Of a stretch of DNA of 7,598 bases, positions 1-5,944 are shown in pieces. The stretch spans positions 1 to 7,598 of the forward strand of contig JALVKZ010000276.1 in NCBI GenBank assembly GCA_027033675.1, written 5' to 3'. Made by a program: the position numbers and the translations under genes. This DNA comes from Pyrodictiaceae archaeon (GTDB lineage Archaea > Thermoproteota > Thermoprotei_A > Sulfolobales > Pyrodictiaceae). Below the pieces are notes generated by a model, which was not told where the DNA came from, ran no database searches, and saw only the letters and a list, made by a program, of their open reading frames with translations. Within the stretch, counting starts at the first letter, position 1. The number at the start of each line of letters is the position of its first letter.

Positions 1-582
1 AAGAGAGCCTATGAATCTTGCCAGTGCTGCCCTGCCTCTCGGGTCAACTGCTGAGAAGGGTTCATCCATCAACAATACTTCAGGGTCGTGTATAAGTGCT
101 TTCGCTATGAATGCTCTCTGTCTCTGTCCACCACTGAGCTCCCTTAGCGGCTTATTCCAGGCCTCTGGTGACAAGCCTACAGTCCTTAGCAGGTCTTCGA
201 TCTCTGTACGGGTTTTTCTTAGTCCACGTAGACGTAGCTCATAGTTTACAAGCTCGATAGGGGTAACAGGGTAATGAGTACTCTGCGTAATAACCTGGGG
301 GACATAGCCTGTGCACTTACCAGCCTCCCGGGGATTAGCGGTGACATCTCTACCACAGATAATCACCCTGCCTTTACTTGGCTTTATGAGCCCAAGCATA
401 GTTCTAAGCAACGTTGTTTTACCAGCTCCGTTCGGTCCAAGTATTTGTACAAGAGCTGGGCCCTCTAGCTTTAGCCTATCGACTCTAACAGCCACTATGT
501 CTCGGTACCTTACCTCGAGATCCCTTATCTCCACTACTAAGCCATGGACACTGGCACGTGGTTTCAACAAGTACTCTTGCAT
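1..582 (-). CDS. Metal-ion ABC transporter ATPase (partial)
   Basis: This is the 5' part (194 codons, no stop) of an ABC ATPase that would power import by the permease encoded divergently at 1609-2484. The window's left edge cuts it off. Visible motifs are Walker A GPNGAGKTT (residues 49-57), Q-loop VPQ (Q96), signature LSGGQ (149-153), Walker B VLLMDEP (169-175) and D-loop SAVD (177-180). The H-loop and C terminus lie outside the window. The single-domain layout and the short helical region between Q-loop and signature fit the ZnuC/MntB-type metal-uptake ATPases, and the metal-transport neighbours support that. The ATG at 582-580 is chosen because the first beta strand (about residues 15-20) follows closely. 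It is divergent from the binding-protein gene and probably shares its regulatory region. ABC ATPase identity is certain; the metal specificity is inferred from context. Confidence 0.93.
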   Translation of the reverse strand, partial: MQEYLLKPRASVHGLVVEIRDLEVRYRDIVAVRVDRLKLEGPALVQILGPNGAGKTTLLRTMLGLIKPSKGRVIICGRDVTANPREAGKCTGYVPQVITQSTHYPVTPIELVNYELRLRGLRKTRTEIEDLLRTVGLSPEAWNKPLRELSGGQRQRAFIAKALIHDPEVLLMDEPFSAVDPRGRAALARFIGSL

Positions 583-683
583 GCCTATAGCCCCCAGTGT
601 GCACAACTGATATTAACTTCTATAAATATCTGTGCACAATACATCCCGGGGCTCTAAGGCACCCTAGCAAAGGGCGGCCAACG
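583..683. promoter_or_regulatory. Divergent promoter region of the metal-uptake locus
   Basis: This 101-base gap separates the divergent ATPase and binding-protein genes. It holds a TATA-like box for the plus strand (TATAAATA, 621-628). By the usual archaeal spacing of about 25 bases, this would start transcription near 650, leaving a leader of roughly 34 bases before the ATG at 684. For the minus strand, TTTATAG (627-621) or TTAATATC (616-609) could serve, starting transcription near 598 or 588. The AT-rich core is flanked by two TGTGCACA palindromes. Promoter positions are inferred from sequence only. Confidence 0.6.
598..638. promoter_or_regulatory. Twin-palindrome operator candidate (TGTGCACA x2)
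   Basis: Two identical 8-bp palindromes TGTGCACA lie at 598-605 and 631-638, with centres 33 bp apart (about three helical turns). Inside them is an inverted pair GATATT (609-614) and AATATC (625-630), so the whole 41-bp element is an imperfect inverted repeat. The left arm has three extra bases (ACT) between its two parts. The element brackets the TATA-like sequences of both divergent promoters, where a bound repressor could block both. The NikR-like protein encoded at 2502-2882 is the obvious candidate ligand (inference). The known bacterial NikR site has a different sequence (GTATGA-N16-TCATAC) and a shorter 22-bp spacing. Confidence 0.55.
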
Positions 684-1601
684 ATGGACCGCGAACTGGT
701 AGCGTCACTAGCAATAATTATCGCCGGAGTACTGATAGCTGGGTACGTTACAGCTACATCACTTAATCAATACAGTGTACAGAGCAAGGGTAAGGGTCTC
801 TTAGTAGTAGTGACCTTTCCTTCACTAGTTAGTGATGTTAAACAACTGCTTTGCCCTCAGGATAGGGTTATTAGTCTTGTACCGCCCGGTGTTGATCCAC
901 ATACCTATACTCTTAGCCTAGAGGATATCGAGGAGGCAAAAAGAGCAGACATAGTAATATCTACGGGGCATGCGCCCTTCGAGATAAAGCTAAGAGACCA
1001 CATTAACAACGAAAAGCTAGTAGAGATACCGAGAATGCCTGGCATTAAGATAGAGGACATTATTGGTACTTCATCTCCTAACCTCCATATGCCCATATAT
1101 GATCCGCATAACTACATAGTATTTGTAAACTATGTTGCAAAGAGACTAGCAGAGCTACGCCCAGCGTGTAGCTTGCACTACTTAGCGATGGCGAGGAAGG
1201 TCTCCAACAAAGTGGCTGAAATGACCGAGTCCAGTCCTAGGCTCAACATACAAGGTGTTGGCTCAACTCCTCTAGTACAATACGCGGTTAGCTGGCTAGG
1301 CATAAGACTCAAGGCATTAATGATGACTAGCCCTGAGGCAGGGATAACTGGCCAGCAATTCGAGAAAGTAAAGGAGCTCCTGGCTAGTCGTAGAGCAGAG
1401 ATAGCAATAATAGTGAGCCCTAGCCCGGGTAAATGTACTCCTATGAGCAAGGCTGATGAAAAGACCCTAGCTCTAGCTAAGCAGTACAAGGTACCGGTTC
1501 TCTGCGTTCCATCCCCTCTAGTACAAGAGCCTATACCAGATAAGCTGGAAGCTATTATAGTACAGGTCAAGGGTCTTTACTCGATACTCTCAGCGAGGTG
1601 A
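684..1601 (+). CDS. Metal-binding ABC solute-binding protein, TroA/ZnuA-like
   Basis: A 305-residue extracytoplasmic receptor that should capture a divalent metal and deliver it to the permease encoded next. Residues 5-22 form a hydrophobic N-terminal anchor or signal; no lipobox Cys is seen. The cluster A-I signature is clear: LVPPGVDPHTY (65-75) with predicted ligand H73, then EEAKRADIVISTG (83-95), and NLHMPIYDPHN (133-143) with H135 as second ligand. By eye, the third ligand position (His/Glu before the aromatic 'F-Y' helix) is T195, and the fourth (Asp of the usual 'DPL') is S277 in PSPL. It may therefore use other ligands; H142 and Cys at 57, 162, 251 and 274 are possible. The ATG at 684 is chosen over the upstream in-frame GTG at 597, because that one would overlap the promoter and add a non-signal N terminus. 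The permease starts 7 bases downstream. Confidence 0.88.
   Translation: MDRELVASLAIIIAGVLIAGYVTATSLNQYSVQSKGKGLLVVVTFPSLVSDVKQLLCPQDRVISLVPPGVDPHTYTLSLEDIEEAKRADIVISTGHAPFEIKLRDHINNEKLVEIPRMPGIKIEDIIGTSSPNLHMPIYDPHNYIVFVNYVAKRLAELRPACSLHYLAMARKVSNKVAEMTESSPRLNIQGVGSTPLVQYAVSWLGIRLKALMMTSPEAGITGQQFEKVKELLASRRAEIAIIVSPSPGKCTPMSKADEKTLALAKQYKVPVLCVPSPLVQEPIPDKLEAIIVQVKGLYSILSAR
1595..1601 (+). promoter_or_regulatory. Shine-Dalgarno site deciding the TTG start of the permease
   Basis: GAGGTGA matches the archaeal anti-Shine-Dalgarno consensus well. It sits 7 bases before the TTG at 1609 and includes the TGA stop of the preceding gene, implying translational coupling of binding protein and permease. 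Confidence 0.75.
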
Positions 1602-1608
1602 GATAGCT

Positions 1609-2484
1609 TTGAGAAAGCTTGCTATCTCCTTAATTGTATTCGACTTGCTCATGGTATACTCCTTTGCTATCCGGGTTGAGCTGGCGGCGGCTCTTGCACT
1701 ACTGGTTGCTAGTGTTCTCTTTGGCTTAGTTGGCTCGATCATAGCGGCTAGGCGCTTGTACTTCCTAGCGGGTGCAAGTCCTCACTCGGCCCTATTTGCG
1801 GCTCTTAGTGCAGTGATAGTTGCTTATTGGCTTGGTATAGGCTTGTCATCGATGTATGCTCTCTATACGTTATCTATTCTTATAGGTGTGATCGTTATCT
1901 ATTTTGCTGGTTATCTCATATTTAAGGGGATAGATCCGGATCTGGCTACCTCGATCCTGGTTGCGTTTGCTAGTTCTTTTAGCGTGCTTGCAGCATACTA
2001 TATTAAGACTAGCTTGCCAGTACCTTTTGACATAATGTCTGTGGTATTTGGTGACCCTCTTCTAGTAACGCCTCGTGAACTCGTTATTGCCTCCATAGTG
2101 GCTGTCATTACTATTGTTGGTGTTGTGCTAACATTTGATGCACAGATATATCTTGGTGTTGACCGCGACTCGGCGCTTCTTACAGGTGCGCCTATTTGGC
2201 TCTATGACCTGGTATTCTTTACTCTTCTTGGAGCTGTTGTTGTCTCTCTTATAAGGGTTGTTGGTTTCGTTCTCGAGCATATATTGATTCTCTTACCTGG
2301 TGCTCTGGGAGCCGGTTATGGTAAGGGTTCTAGGGAGGCTGTGGTTGTCTCGCTGGTTGCCTCCCTGACAGCTGGCTCCTTGGGCATGCTTATTAGTATG
2401 GTGGTTCCTGTGTCGCCTTCTGGGGCTACTGGTGTATCTATGCTCCTTATTTACGCCGTGGCTAGTCTCTATAGGAGGCAGTAG
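1609..2484 (+). CDS. ABC-3 family metal-ion transporter permease
   Basis: A 291-residue, highly hydrophobic membrane protein of the ZnuB/TroC/MntC permease family (ABC-3), with about eight predicted membrane segments; length is typical. The family's early motif is visible as RRLYFLAGASPHSALFAAL (49-67), which corresponds to the usual 'RR-FL-DALSH' region. The late motif VVGFVLEHILILLPGALG (217-234) corresponds to the family's 'G-LLV-ALLIIPAA' segment. It forms the transmembrane channel and should pair with the divergent ATPase (1-582) and the preceding binding protein. The start is TTG, supported by a strong Shine-Dalgarno sequence overlapping the upstream stop codon. The next gene begins 17 bases after its stop. 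Family assignment is firm; the transported metal (Zn, Mn, Ni or other) cannot be read from the sequence. Confidence 0.92.
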   Translation: MRKLAISLIVFDLLMVYSFAIRVELAAALALLVASVLFGLVGSIIAARRLYFLAGASPHSALFAALSAVIVAYWLGIGLSSMYALYTLSILIGVIVIYFAGYLIFKGIDPDLATSILVAFASSFSVLAAYYIKTSLPVPFDIMSVVFGDPLLVTPRELVIASIVAVITIVGVVLTFDAQIYLGVDRDSALLTGAPIWLYDLVFFTLLGAVVVSLIRVVGFVLEHILILLPGALGAGYGKGSREAVVVSLVASLTAGSLGMLISMVVPVSPSGATGVSMLLIYAVASLYRRQ

Positions 2485-2501
2485 CGCGGGGACGAGGAGT
2501 A

Positions 2502-2882
2502 ATGAGTAGGAGGAGGTTTGGTATCTCGGTCTCGTCTAGCGTGGCTGAGTGGCTTGATAAGCTTGCTAAGAGGCTGGGTGTTGATAGGTCTAGGCTTGTT
2601 GAAAGGGCGCTGGAGTCTTTTCTTCACGAGTATGCTCATTACTTGTATGAGCACGAGTGTAAGGGAGTAATGATAGCCGTGAAGCGGAACGGAAGCGGGG
2701 ATACAGCCAAGATAATAGAGAGGTACCGGGACATAGTGCTTAGCAATGTGCATCACCACATAGGAGATCTCTGCGTGGATATTTTGGTTGTCAGAGGCTC
2801 TTCTAAGAGAATAGCCGAGCTTCACTCGGCTTTAACAAGCGTTAAGGATTGTATAGTCAGGTATGTACCTATAATGGAGTAA
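2502..2882 (+). CDS. NikR-like metal-responsive transcriptional regulator
   Basis: A 126-residue protein with the two-domain layout of NikR. Residues 3-40 form a ribbon-helix-helix DNA-binding domain: beta strand RRFGISVS, helix around VAEWLDKLAKRLG, turn, then helix SRLVERALESFL. Residues 54-125 form an ACT-like metal and tetramerisation domain. The core VHHHIGDLCVDILVVRG (83-99) aligns with the E. coli NikR nickel site (H87, H89, C95), giving H84, H86 and C91, but the loop before the Cys is one residue shorter. The partner-subunit ligand equivalent to E. coli H76 falls on E73 or nearby, with no His there. It lies in the operon with the metal transporter and probably represses it through the TGTGCACA pair at 598-638 (inference). 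The ATG at 2502 is the only start that keeps the DNA-binding beta strand complete. The metal could be Ni or another thiophilic ion. Confidence 0.86.
   Translation: MSRRRFGISVSSSVAEWLDKLAKRLGVDRSRLVERALESFLHEYAHYLYEHECKGVMIAVKRNGSGDTAKIIERYRDIVLSNVHHHIGDLCVDILVVRGSSKRIAELHSALTSVKDCIVRYVPIME
2876..2879 (+). promoter_or_regulatory. Shine-Dalgarno site supporting the phosphatase GTG start
   Basis: GGAG ends 8 bases before the GTG at 2888 and lies at the end of the regulator gene. It favours the GTG over a TTG at 2849, which would overlap the regulator by 34 bases. Confidence 0.45.
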
Positions 2883-2887
2883 CCGGG

Positions 2888-3757
2888 GTGAGTGCTCTGG
2901 GCACGACATGGGCCCTTGGTCTCAGGCCTCGCTGGATTCGCGGAAAACGGTTAGCAGTATCTCCAATGCCTAGGCTAGGCGAGGAAGAGAAGATAGCCAA
3001 TATGTTTAATACAGTGGTTTCTCTCTCGCCGCCTAGCGAGCATGTGCTTAGTGGTGGCTACGATCCTAGGGCATTGCCTAGGCTTAAGCCAGGGATAAAG
3101 ATTATTTGGCGCCCGATAGGCGAGTATAACGCGCCAACATTAATAGATATTGTGAAGATACTCAAGGAGCTTAGGGAGCCGGTACTAGTTCATTGTTTTC
3201 GTGGCTGTGGTCGGAGCTCAGTGATAGCGGCTGCTTGGCTCATGCTGGTAGAGGGAGGATCGCTGCCAGAAACGCTTGCCGAGATAAGTACACGAGCCGG
3301 GTGCGGCCCAGAGACTACTCCCCAGCTAAGCGTCCTGGAAGCCTTTGATCTTGCGAGACGAGCCGGCCTATTAGAGAAGCTTTCCAGGGAGTACGATGTC
3401 GATGATCCTGTGCCCGAGTACCTATTGCTACTCGCTAAAAGCATTTCAGCGATAACGGGGGACGACATTGTTGAGGAGGCTAGAAAGGCTTTTTCCCGTG
3501 AGAACGAGCTCCGGCTCGTAGCCGAGAAGCTCGCTAATAGCTTAGACTACAAGGTCTCGAGAGTAACACTGCGCTCGGAGACATTGGTGATCCAGGTTTG
3601 GATACCACGCAGGGCGCATCCATCCAATGTTCAGAGGAGCGGTGAGCGGTATGATGAACTCTCTGAGGAGCTGCAATCAATTCTTAGGAAGATCGCAGGA
3701 AAAGAGATTAACGTGAGTATTGAGCCGAGGGATCCAGAGGATGTTCCATGGTTATAG
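2888..3757 (+). CDS. Dual-specificity-type protein phosphatase with C-terminal extension
   Basis: A 289-residue protein, last gene of the metal-uptake operon. The N-terminal half (about 1-165) is a cysteine-based phosphatase of the archaeal dual-specificity type. The P-loop HCFRGCGRS starts at H102, with nucleophile C103 and phosphate-binding R109 (C-x5-R, then Ser). The general-acid loop, usually PI-x-D-x-x-x-P, reads PIGEYNAP, placing E79 where Asp is normal. The N terminus (WIRGKRLAVSPMPR) resembles the 'W-I-G-LA-S--P' opening of archaeal family members. The remaining roughly 120 residues are charged, rich in helix-forming residues and not recognised. The GTG start is preferred because residues encoded upstream overlap the regulator gene. 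It begins 5 bases after the regulator's stop, so co-transcription is very likely; a role in metal signalling is only inferred. The substrate may be a phosphoprotein or a small phosphorylated compound. Confidence 0.85.
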   Translation: MSALGTTWALGLRPRWIRGKRLAVSPMPRLGEEEKIANMFNTVVSLSPPSEHVLSGGYDPRALPRLKPGIKIIWRPIGEYNAPTLIDIVKILKELREPVLVHCFRGCGRSSVIAAAWLMLVEGGSLPETLAEISTRAGCGPETTPQLSVLEAFDLARRAGLLEKLSREYDVDDPVPEYLLLLAKSISAITGDDIVEEARKAFSRENELRLVAEKLANSLDYKVSRVTLRSETLVIQVWIPRRAHPSNVQRSGERYDELSEELQSILRKIAGKEINVSIEPRDPEDVPWL

Positions 3758-5815
3758 GGGCCTTGAGCGGCCTATTATATAGCCTATCGCTATCCCTATT
3801 ATAGCGGCTATGAGTAGGCTTGATATGTAGCTGGTTAATGACCGTGTCTTTGTAACTGTTTCTGTCTTTGTTATTGTTAGCGTTGTGGGTACGTTCTTCG
3901 TGATTGTCTTCACAAGGGCCTTTGTCTGTGTAGTTGTGCTTGTCTCGGTTTTTGTAACGGTTTTTGTCACAGTCTTGGTGACGAGGGGAGTAGTCTTTAT
4001 TGTTGTTGTGATTGGTCCCCGGCGATGGTGCTGTGTGAGCGCACTGAGCAGTATTGCGTAGCTGGCTGCTTGCATGTAGAGTGATAGTTGTGTTTCAATG
4101 TCTTGTTGTATTGATGCATACTCTGCGTAGAGGGCTGGGAGTATTGGTGTCGCGTTATTTGCCTCGTTGAGCCTGGTTAGAATGGTTAGTGCTTTCCTGC
4201 TAGCTCTCAGAGTCTTCTCGGTGTTAGTATTGAATACCTTGTGCATTGTGGTGGCTGTATCAGAGAGCGATGTTATGCTTATTGCTAGGACACGGAGCGC
4301 AGCAGTCACGTTGTGCTGGAGAGTTCCTCTTGCTAGTATTTTGCTTGCTTCTGCTAGCTGGCTAGGCGGAGAGACTGCTAGTCCCGCACTGCTCGCTAAA
4401 GCTTGTAAGTATGTCACAGCCGATGACGCTATATAGTAATAGTCTTCTGCTAGCTTAGCAATCCTCTTCTTATCTATCCTAATGGAGTGCACTGACTTGG
4501 CTAGGCTGAGGAGCTCTATCCACTGCTTAACCGTTATTGCCCTATAGTATGCATACACGGCGCTTTGTACGGCGTTGAGAAGGGCCTCGACTTTACCGAA
4601 TCCCGTGGTCTGATTTGCTACCCTTATATAGTACTTTGCCTCACTTATAGCTGAGTTAGCAGAATTTATCCTATTTTCCGCAGCTATAGCGACTTGTAGC
4701 TCAACCACGTTCAAGCTCTTGCTAAGCATTTTCTTCAGAGAATTCTTTGCCTCCCTCATTATTGGCTTGCTCGCGTCTATGTATCCTAGGGCATGCTTTG
4801 TTAGAGAATCTAGGATGTTCTTTGAGCTAAACGAGCTAGCTATACTACAAGCCATCGCAGAGTCTATGGCGGCTGCGAAGGCTCTTGACGCAGCAGAGTA
4901 GAACAGTCCCTGCTGTTCAAGCCGTTTTTCTTCTACTAGATATTCTTTCGTCTCTTTAATGAGTCTCTGGACGACTCCCTTTATAGCAGGGTCTAGCTGG
5001 TCTACGAGTTTTTGTGCACATGTTAGATTTGCGCTACCCTGTTTCATAAACGTCTTTATCACGTTTAGGAGATTTTCTTTGAGTAAGGGGAACTCCTCAT
5101 ATATGTTTGCCTTCTTATTCAACAGCCTCTCTATGTGTATAAGTAATTCCTTGTCATGTGTGGCAACGATGTAGGCATCAAGAATAGTATCTGCCTCTAT
5201 TACCCTTACCCCCAGCGTTTTCCCAAGCGCAGTAACATTCACGTAGCGCCCCGTATTTAGGTCAAGGGCTATTGATTGCCCTGCTGGTATAACAAATACC
5301 TTGACACTGTTCCTAGCCATAGCTTCTAGTTTTTCAGGGATTCCACCAACTGGGCCAAGAGTTGTATCTGGGTCAACCATCCCCGTCATGGAGAAATTGC
5401 TTGGTATTGTCTTTCCTCTCAGCGCGGCTAGGATGGCCACAGCCATTGCTCCGCTGGCGCTCGGGCCTCCAACTATTGTTGAGTTTGCTTTCAAGTGTAT
5501 GAAGTAATCATATGAATAGAAATCACTTCCTGCAAGAATAGAGGCGACTATTGCTGCTATCCTTGCAGCGGCTTGTGTATCAAGCTGTGTTAATGGCTCT
5601 GCCGCGAAATATACTATGCCATGGCCCGGGTATGCGACAGAGACCACGAGTCTTGATGCAACACCCACATAACCCTGAGATGTCTCGGCGACAGCTGGTA
5701 CAAGCATCGTTACAGTTCTTATCCAGATATATCCTTGCTCGCTATGAGCCACGCTAATAATCGGCATCGCTAATAGCAAGAATATGACGAATACAGAAAA
5801 GGTTCTCAGCTTCAT
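3752..5815 (-). CDS. Exported, membrane-anchored Lon-like (S16-type) serine protease
   Basis: A 687-residue protein. Residues 1-25 are a signal peptide (Lys/Arg start, hydrophobic core, likely cleavage after AHS). The proteolytic domain (about 30-225) resembles the Lon C-terminal domain: VGGPSASGAMA (115-124) with nucleophile S119, MTGMVDPDTTLGPVGGIPEK (143-162) with general base K162. The Ser-Lys distance of 43 residues equals that of E. coli Lon (S679-K722). There is no AAA ATPase domain, so it should work without ATP. A long Ala-rich, helix-prone region (about 225-598) follows, then a Thr/Lys-rich stalk (600-658), a membrane segment (about 660-680) and a basic tail RSRPL-type end inside. 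The protease should thus face the cell exterior. I recall a similar archaeal secreted serine protease family (COG1750). ATG is supported by GGGTGAA five bases upstream. Its stop overlaps that of the convergent phosphatase gene. Confidence 0.87.
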   Translation of the reverse strand: MKLRTFSVFVIFLLLAMPIISVAHSEQGYIWIRTVTMLVPAVAETSQGYVGVASRLVVSVAYPGHGIVYFAAEPLTQLDTQAAARIAAIVASILAGSDFYSYDYFIHLKANSTIVGGPSASGAMAVAILAALRGKTIPSNFSMTGMVDPDTTLGPVGGIPEKLEAMARNSVKVFVIPAGQSIALDLNTGRYVNVTALGKTLGVRVIEADTILDAYIVATHDKELLIHIERLLNKKANIYEEFPLLKENLLNVIKTFMKQGSANLTCAQKLVDQLDPAIKGVVQRLIKETKEYLVEEKRLEQQGLFYSAASRAFAAAIDSAMACSIASSFSSKNILDSLTKHALGYIDASKPIMREAKNSLKKMLSKSLNVVELQVAIAAENRINSANSAISEAKYYIRVANQTTGFGKVEALLNAVQSAVYAYYRAITVKQWIELLSLAKSVHSIRIDKKRIAKLAEDYYYIASSAVTYLQALASSAGLAVSPPSQLAEASKILARGTLQHNVTAALRVLAISITSLSDTATTMHKVFNTNTEKTLRASRKALTILTRLNEANNATPILPALYAEYASIQQDIETQLSLYMQAASYAILLSALTQHHRRGPITTTIKTTPLVTKTVTKTVTKTETSTTTQTKALVKTITKNVPTTLTITKTETVTKTRSLTSYISSLLIAAIIGIAIGYIIGRSRPL
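3839..4015 (-). repeat. Thr/Lys-rich low-complexity stalk encoded in the protease gene
   Basis: This stretch encodes residues 600-658 of the Lon-like protease. It is dominated by Thr (about half of residues) in short units such as VTKT, TKTV and TKTE, repeated several times. Such stalks are common in crenarchaeal S-layer-associated proteins, where they are probably glycosylated (family knowledge). It is degenerate at DNA level, not a perfect tandem repeat. Confidence 0.8.
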
Positions 5816-5944
5816 AGTGGTTCACCCATAAGCTCTAGCCTAGCGGCTTTTAGTAAAAAACTATCTTGCGCACGGGATAATATCAGCCTCCGCCATAAGT
5901 CTTCACCCCATTAGGAGCAGCCGGGTCTGCCCTAGCGAACATCA
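5816..5944 (-). promoter_or_regulatory. Gap between permease fusion and protease; weak promoter candidate
   Basis: This 129-base gap is the longest on the minus strand. Reading the minus strand it contains a T6 run (5860-5855) followed by ACTAAAAG. The run could be part of a TATA-like element, starting transcription near 5833 with a short leader, or a T-tract ending the upstream gene; sequence alone does not decide. A 12-codon ATG frame (5896-5861, including the stop) preceded five bases upstream by GGGGTGAA is also present. Confidence 0.3.
5821..5827 (-). promoter_or_regulatory. Shine-Dalgarno site of the Lon-like protease gene
   Basis: On the minus strand GGGTGAA lies 5 bases before the ATG at 5815-5813. 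It confirms that start, which also gives a complete signal peptide. Confidence 0.7.

Noticed and set aside
597..683. N-terminal extension of the binding protein starting at GTG 597.
   Set aside because: It would cover the operator and TATA-like box and place a non-signal peptide before the membrane anchor.
2469..2825. 118-residue open frame on the minus strand opposite the NikR-like gene.
   Set aside because: It is a shadow of a well-supported regulator gene, has no recognisable domain and lacks a ribosome site.
2849..2887. Phosphatase start at TTG 2849.
   Set aside because: It overlaps the regulator's coding end by 34 bases, and the added residues do not resemble the family N terminus; GTG 2888 fits the operon spacing.
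3758..3800. GGCC...GGCC hairpin with following AT-rich stretch as a terminator of the plus-strand operon.
   Set aside because: The stem is only 4 bp, has no T run after it, and lies within the opposing coding sequence.
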